NCBI GenBank assembly: GCA_022841665.1
Contig: JALHRB010000031.1
Coordinates: 1 to 42,650, forward strand
Source: Pseudolabrys sp.
Lineage (GTDB): Bacteria; Pseudomonadota; Alphaproteobacteria; Rhizobiales; Xanthobacteraceae
DNA length: 42,650 bases
Reading direction: 5' to 3'
Shown here: positions 26,632 through 34,731 of the stretch, piece after piece
How the letters are laid out: the number at the start of each line of letters is the position of its first letter
Numbering within the stretch: the first letter of the stretch is position 1
Position numbers and translations under genes: made by a program
The notes under the pieces: model-generated
Databases searched by the model: none
Seen by the model: only the letters and a program-made list of their open reading frames with translations
What the model was told of the DNA's origin: nothing

Positions 26632-26977
26632 TATCGTCTGGATCGATTTCGACCCGATCAAGGGCACGGAACAGGCAGGGCGTCGACCCGCGCTTGTGCT
26701 GACGCCGCGCAGTTATCACGAAAAGTCTACGAGAACCGTGGTGTGCCCGATCACCTCAAAGGCGCGGCCCTGGCCGTGGGACGTGAGTTTGCCGCGCGGG
26801 CTGCGCACCCAAGGTGTGGTGCTTGTCGATCAAGTGCGCACGATTGATCGAGCCCCCCGCATGTTCGAGTTGATCGAAACGGCGCCGGATGAGCTGATTG
26901 CCGAAGTGCTGGGACGGCTCGCAAGTCTTCTCGGAATGAATCTTTCCGTCCTCGGCAGAGGTCCAAACATCGTCTAA
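26609..26977 (+). CDS. mazF: MazF/PemK-family endoribonuclease toxin
   Basis: This 122-residue toxin has the MazF core: VGDIVWIDFDPIKGTEQAGRRPALVLTPRSYHEKS, with the conserved GxEQxGxRPxLVL, and VVCPITSKARPWPWDV, VLVDQVRTID. MazF proteins cut mRNA at short sequences and are held inactive by MazE. The start at 26609 lies inside mazE in another frame (overlap 23 bases), giving coupled translation. Its TAA overlaps the ATG of the next gene (TAATG), so the exporter may be coupled to it. The frame is complete and the core intact. Confidence 0.94.
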   Translation: MYLPNVGDIVWIDFDPIKGTEQAGRRPALVLTPRSYHEKSTRTVVCPITSKARPWPWDVSLPRGLRTQGVVLVDQVRTIDRAPRMFELIETAPDELIAEVLGRLASLLGMNLSVLGRGPNIV

Positions 26978-27576
26978 TGCCCTACGATCTTTTCCTGGCT
27001 CTGGTCGTCTTCGCCTTCGTGATGGCGTGCACGCCGGGGCCGAACAACATCATGCTGACGGCCTCGGGCGTGAATTTCGGCTTCACGCGCTCGATCCCGC
27101 ACATGCTAGGCGTCATGCTCGGCTTCCTGGTGCTGGTGGCGGCCTGCGCCGGCGGGCTTGGGCTGGTTTTCACGACCTGGCCCGCCTTGCAGATCGCGCT
27201 CAAGGTCGCGGGTGCGGCCTACATGCTCTGGCTGGCCTGGAAGGTGGCGAATGCAGGGGCTGCGAAAGACGGCGGCGGGGAGGCGGCCGGGCAGCCTTTG
27301 ACCTTTTTGCAGGCGGCGGCCTTTCAATGGGTCAATCCGAAAGGCGTGGTGACCGCGCTCAGCGGCATCGCGCTTTTCATGCGGCCGGACCACGCGCTGA
27401 CCGATTTTACCATCATGATGGCGGTATACACGCTTGCCACCCTTGTTTCCGTCACCGTCTGGACCGGCTTCGGCGTGGCGCTGCGCCGGCTGCTGCAAAA
27501 CCCCCGCCATGCGCGCATTTTCAACGTCGCCATGGCGCTGCTGCTGGTGGCCAGCATCGTGCCCATGGTGACCTGA
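26977..27576 (+). CDS. LysE/RhtB family amino-acid exporter
   Basis: This 199-residue membrane protein has six predicted spans and the LysE/RhtB signature FAFVMACTPGPNNIMLTASGVNFGFTRSIPHMLGV (near 12-45), then YMLWLAWK and FQWVNPKGVVTALSGIALF. Members export amino acids or homoserine lactones, so a place within a branched-chain synthesis locus fits, but the substrate is not known. The start codon overlaps the mazF stop. ilvC follows 90 bases later. Confidence 0.94.
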   Translation: MPYDLFLALVVFAFVMACTPGPNNIMLTASGVNFGFTRSIPHMLGVMLGFLVLVAACAGGLGLVFTTWPALQIALKVAGAAYMLWLAWKVANAGAAKDGGGEAAGQPLTFLQAAAFQWVNPKGVVTALSGIALFMRPDHALTDFTIMMAVYTLATLVSVTVWTGFGVALRRLLQNPRHARIFNVAMALLLVASIVPMVT

Positions 27577-27657
27577 GGCGGCTTTTCATGCGGTTTGCGG
27601 GCCTTGTCGGCGGTCCCCAAGCGTCCTAGAAGCAGGGCCGACAACTCCGGGGATTAG

Positions 27658-28686
<1,029 letters not shown>

Positions 28687-28695
28687 CACCCTTGT

Positions 28696-28745
28696 GTCAT
28701 CACCGGGCTGGCGCGTGAGCGCCGTGACCCGGTGATCTCGATGAC
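28696..28745. repeat. REP-like palindromic element after ilvC
   Basis: ATCACCGGG (28699-28707) pairs with CCCGGTGAT (28728-28736), a GTCAT/ATGAC pair lies outside it, and a perfect hairpin GGCGC-GTGA-GCGCC (28710-28723) sits in the centre. It looks like the dispersed palindromes of Hyphomicrobiales intergenic regions. Confidence 0.6.
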
Positions 28746-28794
28746 GTCTGCTGTGCGCCGCTAAGCGAGACGGCCGGGGCACAAAGGCGTTCAC

Positions 28795-28811
28795 GCCCGT
28801 CTTCGACGGGC
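28795..28811. repeat. short perfect hairpin GCCCGTC-TTC-GACGGGC
   Basis: A seven-base perfect stem with a three-base loop and no T-tract. It probably belongs to a second dispersed repeat family. Confidence 0.5.
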
Positions 28812-28844
28812 TATGCCCGACCATGACAGTGCAGGTTGACGCAG

Positions 28845-28875
28845 CGGCCGCCCATCGGGCGGCCGTTTTGCTTTT
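28845..28875 (+). terminator. rho-independent terminator of the ilv locus
   Basis: CGGCCGCCC-ATC-GGGCGGCCG (28845-28865), a perfect nine-base stem, is followed by TTTTGCTTTT. It separates ilvC from the ABC transporter genes. Confidence 0.88.
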
Positions 28876-28938
28876 GATCCCGTTTGCAAGTCTACGCAGA
28901 GCCGCTAGGTTCGCGGGCGCAAGGGGAGCCCGAGAAGG

Positions 28939-29766
28939 ATGGCGCTAGCCGCAACGACAAGCCCGAACGGCGCGGCCGTGGCGTTGAAGGATGTCGTCGT
29001 GGCCTTCCGGATGGCGCGCGGGGAGCCGTTCACCGCGGTGGATCGTGCGAGCCTGACCGTCGCCGACGGCGAATTCGTCGCCATCGTGGGCCCGACCGGA
29101 TGCGGCAAGTCGACGCTGCTCAACATCGCCGCCGGGCTGCTGACGCCGTTTGCCGGTGGCGTCGATATTTTCGGCGCGCCGCTGGACGGCCTGAACCGGC
29201 AGGCCGGCTACCTGTTCCAGGCCGACGCGCTGTTTCCCTGGAAGACCGCGCTGGAGAACGTCGCCATCGGGCTGGAGACGGCCGGCGTGGCGCAGACGGA
29301 GGCGCGCGAGCGCGCGCACGCGTGGCTCACGCGCGTCGGCCTCGGCAGTTTCGGCGACCGCTATCCGCACATGCTGTCCGGCGGGCAGCGCAAGCGCGTG
29401 GGGCTGGCGCAGGTGCTGATCCGCGACCCGAAAATCCTGCTGATGGACGAGCCGTTCGGCCCGCTCGACGCGCAGACGCGGCAGATCATGGGCAACCTGC
29501 TGCTCGACCTGTGGAGCGCCGACCGCAAGGCGGTGCTGTTCGTCACCCACGACCTCGAGGAGGCGATCGCCCTGTCCGACCGCGTGGTGATCATGTCGGC
29601 CGGGCCGGCGGCGCGCATCATCGGCGACTGGAAGGTGCCGCTGGCGCGCCCGCGCGACATCTCCGAGGTGAAGCTCGACCCGGCCTTTCACGCGCTGCAC
29701 CGCGAGATCTGGCACACGCTCAAGGCCGAGGTGCTCAAAGGCTACGCGCAGGCGGAGGGGGCGTGA
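28939..29766 (+). CDS. ABC transporter ATP-binding protein (SsuB/TauB-like)
   Basis: This 275-residue ATPase energises the permease encoded downstream. Visible are Walker A GPTGCGKSTLLNIAAGLL (near 54-71), the Q-loop YLFQADALFPWKTALENV, signature LSGGQRKRVGLAQVLIRDPKILLMDEPFGPLDAQTR with Walker B (in order, near 148-183), and the switch His in VLFVTHDLEEAI. It is of the nitrate/sulfonate/taurine transporter class. The signature reads SGGQRKR where most relatives have SGGMRQR. The stop overlaps a start-like ATG (TGATG) that leads into the palindromic repeat before the permease. Confidence 0.95.
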   Translation: MALAATTSPNGAAVALKDVVVAFRMARGEPFTAVDRASLTVADGEFVAIVGPTGCGKSTLLNIAAGLLTPFAGGVDIFGAPLDGLNRQAGYLFQADALFPWKTALENVAIGLETAGVAQTEARERAHAWLTRVGLGSFGDRYPHMLSGGQRKRVGLAQVLIRDPKILLMDEPFGPLDAQTRQIMGNLLLDLWSADRKAVLFVTHDLEEAIALSDRVVIMSAGPAARIIGDWKVPLARPRDISEVKLDPAFHALHREIWHTLKAEVLKGYAQAEGA

Positions 29767-29972
29767 TGGCTAACACCATCGCTACACGCATGGCTCACTC
29801 CCTCCCCCTGAAAGGGGGAGGGTCGGGGTGGGGGTCGCTCTCTCTCTCTCGTTCTATTGACCCCCACCCGACCGCACGCAGCCAAGTTTACGCAGGCTGC
29901 GTAAACTTGCCTGCGATGCGGTCGACCTCCCCCTTTCAGGGGGAGGTAACGAAAACAGGCGGCAAGTCATGA
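29766..29972 (+). other. 68-codon ORF created by a palindromic repeat
   Basis: Starting at an ATG that overlaps the ATPase stop (TGATG) and ending in a TGA that overlaps the permease ATG (ATGA), this frame runs open right through the repeat element. It encodes pieces such as HSLPLKGGGSGWGS and RSTSPFQGEV. These are simply the element read as protein, and are often mis-annotated as small genes. Its perfect coupling to both neighbours means ribosomes could pass from the ATPase gene to the permease gene. Protein function is unlikely. Confidence 0.5.
29801..29946. repeat. 146-base composite palindromic repeat (MITE/REP-like)
   Basis: The first 21 bases (29801-29821, starting CCTCCCCCTGAAAGGGGG) and the last 21 (29926-29946) are exact reverse complements, and each end is itself a near-palindrome. 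Inside lie nested pairs GGGTGGGGGTC/GACCCCCACCC, GACCGCA/TGCGGTC and a perfect 11-base hairpin AAGTTTACGCA-GGC-TGCGTAAACTT (29884-29908), plus a CT dinucleotide run at 29837-29850. The form is that of dispersed non-coding elements of alphaproteobacteria. It lies between two genes of one operon. Confidence 0.88.
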
Positions 29973-30757
29973 ACCGGCTGACCCTCATCTCCCTGCAGAT
30001 TCTGGTCGCCGTGGCGGCGCTGGCGATATGGCACGTGCTGACCACCTATCCGGTGTTCGGCCGCATCCTGCTGCCGCCGTTCTTCTTCTCCAATCCGTTC
30101 GAGGTGGCGCAGCAGGTGGTTACGTGGTTCGCCACCGGCGTGATCTGGAAGCACCTGTGGGTGACGCTGCTGGAGTCGGTGCTGGCCTTCGTGCTCGGCT
30201 CGATCGGCGGCGTGCTGGTCGGCTTCTGGTTTGCGCGCCAGCCGCGCACGGCGGCGGTGTTCGACCCTTACGTCAAGATGGTCAATGCGCTGCCGCGCGT
30301 GGTGCTGGCGCCGATCTTCACGCTGTGGCTGGGGCTCGGCATCTGGTCGAAGGTGGCGCTCGGCGTCACGCTGGTGTTCTTCATCGTGTTCTTCAACGTC
30401 TACCAAGGCATCAAGGAGGTCAGCCCCACGGTGCTGGCCAATGCGCGTATGCTCGGCATGAACGAACGGCAATTGATGCGCCACGTCTACTGGCCGTCGG
30501 CACTGTCCTGGATGTTCTCCTCGCTGCACACGTCGGTCGGTTTTGCCGTGGTGGGCGCGGTGGTGGGCGAGTATCTCGGCGCGGCGGCCGGGCTCGGCTA
30601 CCTGATCCAGCAGGCGGAAGGCGTGTTCGACGTGGCGGGCGTGTTCGCCGGCATGTTCGTGCTGGCCGCCTTCGTGATCGTCATCGACACGCTGGTGACG
30701 GTGGTGGAGAAGCGGCTGCTGGTCTGGCGGCCGGCGGTGGGCGACCAGAGGCCCTAG
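29969..30757 (+). CDS. ABC transporter permease (SsuC/TauC-like)
   Basis: This 262-residue inner-membrane permease has six hydrophobic spans. The cytoplasmic EAA loop reads GIKEVSPTVLANARMLGMNERQLMRHVYWPSALSWMF (near 140-176), the ATPase contact site with the EAA-x3-G equivalent. An N-terminal LTLISLQILVAVAALAIWHV span and a VVGAVVGEYLGAAAGLGYLI segment are typical of nitrate/sulfonate/taurine permeases. It is separated from the ATPase gene by the palindromic repeat. The binding protein gene follows after 73 bases. Confidence 0.94.
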   Translation: MNRLTLISLQILVAVAALAIWHVLTTYPVFGRILLPPFFFSNPFEVAQQVVTWFATGVIWKHLWVTLLESVLAFVLGSIGGVLVGFWFARQPRTAAVFDPYVKMVNALPRVVLAPIFTLWLGLGIWSKVALGVTLVFFIVFFNVYQGIKEVSPTVLANARMLGMNERQLMRHVYWPSALSWMFSSLHTSVGFAVVGAVVGEYLGAAAGLGYLIQQAEGVFDVAGVFAGMFVLAAFVIVIDTLVTVVEKRLLVWRPAVGDQRP

Positions 30758-30830
30758 TCACGCCCGCCGGGCTGGCTTATCGTCTGCCTCAAAGCGGCCG
30801 CCCAAAGCCGCGCATATCAGGGAGGACTTC

Positions 30831-31844
30831 ATGCCCGCAATGTTCCAGCGGCTCGCCGCCGTCGCCATCGCGCTCGTTCTGTCGAGCGGCCTCGCTTTCG
30901 CGCAGTCCACGGTCAAGCTCGCCATCGGCGGCGCCTCGTGCCTGTGCTACCTGCCGACCATGCTCGCGGACGCGCTCGGCGAATACAAGAAGGCCGGCGT
31001 CAACGTCGAAGTGATCCAGTTCAAGGGCGGTTCCGAGGCGCTCAAGGCCGTGATGGGCGGCAGCGCCGACGTGGTCTCCGGCTATTTCGACCACACCGTC
31101 AATCTCGCGGCCAAGGGCCAGAACCTGCAATCCTTCGTGGTCTATGACCGCTTCCCAGGCTTCGCCCTGGTGGTGTCGCCCAAGCACACCGCGACGATCA
31201 AGTCGGTCAAGGATCTCGCCAACAAGAAGATCGGCGTCAGCGCGCCCGGCTCGTCGACCGACTTCTTCCTCAAATACATCCTGAAGAAGAACGGCGTCGA
31301 TCCGAACTCGGTCGGCATCATCGGCGTGGGCCTCGGCGCCACCGCGGTCGCGTCGATGGAGCAGGGCGAGATCGAAGCCGCCATCATGCTCGACCCGGCA
31401 GTGACCATCCTGCAGGGCAAGTACAAGGACCTGGCGATCCTCAGCGACACGCGCAGCCAGAAGGACACGCTCGCCGTGTTCGGCGGCGAATATCCGGGCG
31501 GCGCGCTCTACACCAAGGCCGACTGGATCGCCGCGCATCCCAAGGAAGTGCAGGCGATGACCAACGCGATCGTCGCCACGCTGAAGTGGATCCACTCGCA
31601 CACGCCCGAGCAGATCGCCGACAAGATGCCGGCCGAGCTGGTCGGCAAGGACAAGGCGCTCTACATCGCCGCGCTCAAGAACACGCTGCCGATGTACTCG
31701 GAGACCGGCAAGATGGACCCGAAGGGCGCCGAGGCGGTGCTGGCGGTGTTCTCGCAGTCCTCGCCGGAGGTGGCCAAGGCCAAGATCGACCTGTCGAAGA
31801 CGTACACCAACAAGTACGTCGAGGCGGCCGGCAAAGGGATGTAA
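30831..31844 (+). CDS. ABC transporter substrate-binding protein (NMT1/SsuA-like)
   Basis: This 337-residue periplasmic protein starts with a signal peptide (1-25, ending LAFA before QS) and then the NMT1/SsuA-like fold: STVKLAIGGASCLCYLPTMLADALGEYKKAGVNVEVIQFKGGSEALKAVMGGSADVVSGYFDHT. Such proteins bind sulfonates, nitrate, pyrimidine precursors or aromatic acids; the ligand is not predictable here. It has an unusual CLC pair near 37-39. GGGAGGAC before the ATG is a strong ribosome site. A strong terminator ends the operon. It is last in the operon, a less usual order. Confidence 0.93.
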   Translation: MPAMFQRLAAVAIALVLSSGLAFAQSTVKLAIGGASCLCYLPTMLADALGEYKKAGVNVEVIQFKGGSEALKAVMGGSADVVSGYFDHTVNLAAKGQNLQSFVVYDRFPGFALVVSPKHTATIKSVKDLANKKIGVSAPGSSTDFFLKYILKKNGVDPNSVGIIGVGLGATAVASMEQGEIEAAIMLDPAVTILQGKYKDLAILSDTRSQKDTLAVFGGEYPGGALYTKADWIAAHPKEVQAMTNAIVATLKWIHSHTPEQIADKMPAELVGKDKALYIAALKNTLPMYSETGKMDPKGAEAVLAVFSQSSPEVAKAKIDLSKTYTNKYVEAAGKGM

Positions 31845-31869
31845 TCGGCCTGCTGCGCGGCTGAGCGGC

Positions 31870-31905
31870 ATACGGCGGGGGAACTCCCCGCCGTATCTGT
31901 TATTG
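31870..31905 (+). terminator. rho-independent terminator after substrate-binding protein gene
   Basis: ATACGGCGGGG (31870-31880) and CCCCGCCGTAT (31886-31896) form a perfect 11-base stem with loop GAACT, followed by CTGTTATTG. It ends 16 bases before the pyridoxal kinase start. Confidence 0.85.
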
Positions 31906-31912
31906 AGAAGCC

Positions 31913-32764
31913 ATGAACATCCTCTCCATCCAGTCGCACGTCGCCTACGGCCATGTCGGCAATTCGGCCGCGGTGTTTCCGCTGCAGCGGCTGGGCATCG
32001 AGGTGTGGCCGGTGCATACCGTGCAGTTCTCCAACCACACCGGCTACGGCGAATGGAAGGGCCGCGTGTTCGACGCCGCGCTGATCGGCGAGGTGGTCGC
32101 CGGCATCGCGCAGCGCGGGGTCCTCCGAGAATGTGACGGCGTGCTGTCGGGCTATATGGGCGGCGCCGACATCGGCGGCGCGGTCCTCGATGCGGTGGTG
32201 GCCGTCAAGCGCGCCAACCCGTCCGCGCGCTACTGCTGCGACCCGGTGATCGGCGACGTCGGCCGCGGCATCTTTGTGCGCGAAGGCATTCCGGAATTCA
32301 TGAAGGCGAAGGCGGTGCCGGCCGCCGACGTCATCACGCCGAACCAGTTCGAGCTCGACTACCTCTCGGGCCGGAAAAGCGGCACGCTCGCACAGGCGCG
32401 CGACGCGGTGAAGGCGGTGCACGACCTCGGGCCGCGCGCGATCCTGGTCACCTCGCTGCATACCGACGAGACGCCGGAAGATGCCATCGACCTGCTCGCC
32501 TCCGACTCGCTTGGTGTGTTCCTGGTGCGCACGCCGCGGCTGCCGCTCGCCATCAACGGCGCCGGCGACGCCATCGCCGCGCTGTTCTTCGCGCATTACC
32601 TGCGCAGCGGGAAAATCGACGCCGCGCTGTCGGCGGCGGCCTCGGCGATCTACGGCGTGCTGACCAAGACCGTTGAAGCGGGCGCGCGCGAGATTCAGCT
32701 CGTCGCCGCGCAGGACGAGATCGTAACGCCGAGCAGGGTCTTCGAAGCGGTCGCCGCCGGATGA
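31913..32764 (+). CDS. pdxY: pyridoxal kinase
   Basis: This enzyme phosphorylates pyridoxal to pyridoxal 5'-phosphate in the B6 salvage pathway. The 283-residue ribokinase-type protein starts [46 protein letters not shown]. It has [39 protein letters not shown] and the [16 protein letters not shown] anion-hole/catalytic Asp motif (about 218-233). The length and the NHTGYG signature place it with PdxY rather than ThiD. The stop overlaps the Nudix gene start (ATGA). Confidence 0.96.
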   Translation: MNILSIQSHVAYGHVGNSAAVFPLQRLGIEVWPVHTVQFSNHTGYGEWKGRVFDAALIGEVVAGIAQRGVLRECDGVLSGYMGGADIGGAVLDAVVAVKRANPSARYCCDPVIGDVGRGIFVREGIPEFMKAKAVPAADVITPNQFELDYLSGRKSGTLAQARDAVKAVHDLGPRAILVTSLHTDETPEDAIDLLASDSLGVFLVRTPRLPLAINGAGDAIAALFFAHYLRSGKIDAALSAAASAIYGVLTKTVEAGAREIQLVAAQDEIVTPSRVFEAVAAG

Positions 32765-33462
32765 CGCCGGTCATCTTCCACGTCGATCGGCTGGAGCTTT
32801 CCTTCACGCCTAAGCCCTGGGCCTTCGCGCAGGAGAGGCGCGCGGAAATCGACGCCTATTTCGCGCAATTGCAGCGCGACAAGCCGGCGCTCTGGAACGG
32901 CCGCGTCCTGCTGCTGCACCGTCAGGTCGTGAGCGAGGGCGTTTTCCGGGGCGATTATCTCGAGACCGACTATGCGAGCTTCGCGGCCTGGCGCGACTGG
33001 GGCCGGCCGCATAGCGGCGTGCACGACTGCTTCGGCGCGGCCGCGATCTTTAGCGCGGACGGGGCCTGCCTGCTCGGCGTCATGGGGACGCATACCTTCA
33101 ATGCCGGCCACATCTACTTTCCCTGTGGAACGCCCGACCGGGACGATATCGCCGGCGGCAAGGTCGATCTCGACGCCAGCGTCGCGCGCGAGCTGACGGA
33201 AGAGACCGGCTGCGGCATAAGCGAATTCGACGTGGAGCCGGGCTGGACGACCGTGCTGGACGGCTCGCTGATCGTGCAGATCAAGGTGTTGCGCAGCCGC
33301 GAGACCGCCGACGTGCTGCGCACGCGCATGCTCGCCCATCTGCGCAGCGAAAGGCAGCCGGAGCTGTCGGACATCCGCATCGTGCGGGGTCCGGGCGGTT
33401 TCGACCCGGCCATGCCGCGTTTCGTCACGGCTTTCCTGGAACGGCAGTTCGGGAACGGCTAG
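32761..33462 (+). CDS. Nudix hydrolase-like protein
   Basis: This 233-residue protein has a Nudix fold in its second half. HIYFPCGTPDRDDIAGGKVDLDASVARELTEETG (about 115-149) carries the REL-x-EE-x-G core of the Nudix box. The first half of the box (G-x5-E) is not evident: the position eight before the R is V instead of E. The N-terminal 100 residues form a helical or beta region with RVLLLHRQVVSEGVF. It might hydrolyse a nucleotide derivative, or have lost full activity. It overlaps pdxY by four bases and so is coupled to it; PPK2 follows ten bases later. Confidence 0.85.
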   Translation: MTPVIFHVDRLELSFTPKPWAFAQERRAEIDAYFAQLQRDKPALWNGRVLLLHRQVVSEGVFRGDYLETDYASFAAWRDWGRPHSGVHDCFGAAAIFSADGACLLGVMGTHTFNAGHIYFPCGTPDRDDIAGGKVDLDASVARELTEETGCGISEFDVEPGWTTVLDGSLIVQIKVLRSRETADVLRTRMLAHLRSERQPELSDIRIVRGPGGFDPAMPRFVTAFLERQFGNG

Positions 33463-33471
33463 GCTGCCCGC

Positions 33472-34353
33472 ATGAAAGTCGACGCCATCGTCAAGCGCTT
33501 CCGTATCGACCGGCCGGACAAGTTCCGGCTGGCCAAGCACGACCCGGCCGACTGCTGCGGGTTGAGCATCGAAAAGGACGGCGCCAAGGCCTTGCTGGCG
33601 GCGGGCATCGAGCGCTTGCGCGAATTGCAGCAGCGGCTTTACGCGGACGACCGCTGGTCGGTGTTGATCGTTCTGCAGGCGATGGACGCCGCCGGCAAGG
33701 ACAGCCTGATCAAGCACGTGATGAGCGGGCTCAATCCGCAGGGCGTCGAAGTGACCTCGTTCAAGCAACCGAGCGCCGAGGAGCTCGACCACGATTTCCT
33801 CTGGCGCATTGCGCGGCGGCTGCCGTCGCGCGGCCGCATCGGCATTTTCAACCGTTCGCACTATGAGGAAGTGCTGGCCGTCCGTGTCCACCCGGAGCTG
33901 CTGGAGCGGCAGAAGCTGCCCAAAGAACTCAACGGCAATAAGATCTGGCAACATCGCTTCGACGATATCCGCGCCTTCGAAAAGCATCTCGCGCGCAACG
34001 GCACGGTCATCCTCAAGTTTTTCCTCAACATGTCGCGGGAGGAGCAGCGCAAGCAGTTTCTGGAACGGATCGACGATCCGGCGAAGAACTGGAAGTTCTC
34101 CATGGGCGACGTGGAAGAGCGCAAGCTCTGGCCCAAATACATGGCGGCCTACGAGGATGCGATCCGCGAAACCAGCCGTGACCATGCGCCCTGGTTCGTG
34201 GTGCCCGCCGACAACAAGTGGTTCACGCGCATCGCGGTGGCGGCCGTGCTGGCCGACACGCTGGAGAGCTTGAAGCTCGAATATCCGAAGGTGAGCGGAA
34301 AGGCGCTCAAGGAATTGCAGCAGGCGCGCAAGGCGCTGGAAGCGGAAAAGTAG
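33472..34353 (+). CDS. ppk2: polyphosphate kinase 2 family (PPK2) protein
   Basis: This 293-residue PPK2 enzyme moves phosphate between polyphosphate and nucleotides (AMP, ADP or GDP). Visible are Walker A VLQAMDAAGKDSLIKHVMSG (about 66-85), GVEVTSFKQPSAEELDHDFLWR, lid helix RGRIGIFNRSHYEEVLAVRVHPELL (about 122-145) with the Walker B-like FNRSHYEE, and KFSMGDVEERKLWPKYMAAYEDAI. These motifs are most like the class that phosphorylates AMP and ADP; the class is inferred. The start at 33472 has no strong Shine-Dalgarno. It is the last gene before a 166-base gap to the leuA leader. Confidence 0.94.
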   Translation: MKVDAIVKRFRIDRPDKFRLAKHDPADCCGLSIEKDGAKALLAAGIERLRELQQRLYADDRWSVLIVLQAMDAAGKDSLIKHVMSGLNPQGVEVTSFKQPSAEELDHDFLWRIARRLPSRGRIGIFNRSHYEEVLAVRVHPELLERQKLPKELNGNKIWQHRFDDIRAFEKHLARNGTVILKFFLNMSREEQRKQFLERIDDPAKNWKFSMGDVEERKLWPKYMAAYEDAIRETSRDHAPWFVVPADNKWFTRIAVAAVLADTLESLKLEYPKVSGKALKELQQARKALEAEK

Positions 34354-34409
34354 CCGGCCTCAGCGCCACCCTGGAAAAGTCAGCAATATTGACCTATCAG
34401 TGTGCTTGA

Positions 34410-34447
34410 TTCGATGGCTGCCTTTCCGCTAGAAGCGGGGCATCGAA
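34410..34447 (+). promoter_or_regulatory. stem-loop upstream of leuA leader
   Basis: TTCGATG (34410-34416) pairs with CATCGAA (34441-34447), and inside it CCGCT-AGA-AGCGG (34426-34438) is a perfect hairpin. No T-tract follows, so it may be an RNA processing element or the decayed terminator of the PPK2 gene. Confidence 0.4.
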
Positions 34448-34519
34448 CGCCCGGTTAACGCGGACTTTACCAAAAACCGCGACCTTAACCGTCGAAGAAC
34501 CGAGGGATTTGAGCAAGCC

Positions 34520-34624
34520 ATGTCGACGCGGCAGACCATCTGCGCGATCGAGCGGACGGCCCAACCGGCCGGCGCCGCGGCTTCCCTCATTCTGGGCTCG
34601 CTCCTTCTCCTTATCCGCCCCTGA
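34520..34624 (+). CDS. leuA leader peptide (attenuator)
   Basis: This 34-codon ORF ends SLILGSLLLLIRP, with four adjacent Leu codons (CTC CTT CTC CTT) plus two more Leu codons just before, then TGA. It lies 107 bases before leuA. The Leu run near the stop is the hallmark of a leader peptide sensing charged tRNA-Leu. Between it and leuA lie a GGCGTGCACGCC palindrome (34635-34646) and other GC-rich pairings, but no T-tract terminator is visible, so control could act on translation or by a different structure. GAGGGA lies 12 bases before the ATG. Confidence 0.78.
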   Translation: MSTRQTICAIERTAQPAGAAASLILGSLLLLIRP

Positions 34625-34731
34625 GGGCCGGCTGGGCGTGCACGCCTGGGCACTCGGGGGATCGAAGGCGGACACAGCACCCCATAGCGAGCGCCCCTTA
34701 AGCGGCGCATTCGACGAGAAGGAATAATCCA

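Noticed and set aside
28870-28938. Thiamine-type riboswitch before the NMT1-like ABC transporter
   Set aside because: No TPP riboswitch core (CTGAGA/ACCTGA elements) is seen in the leader.
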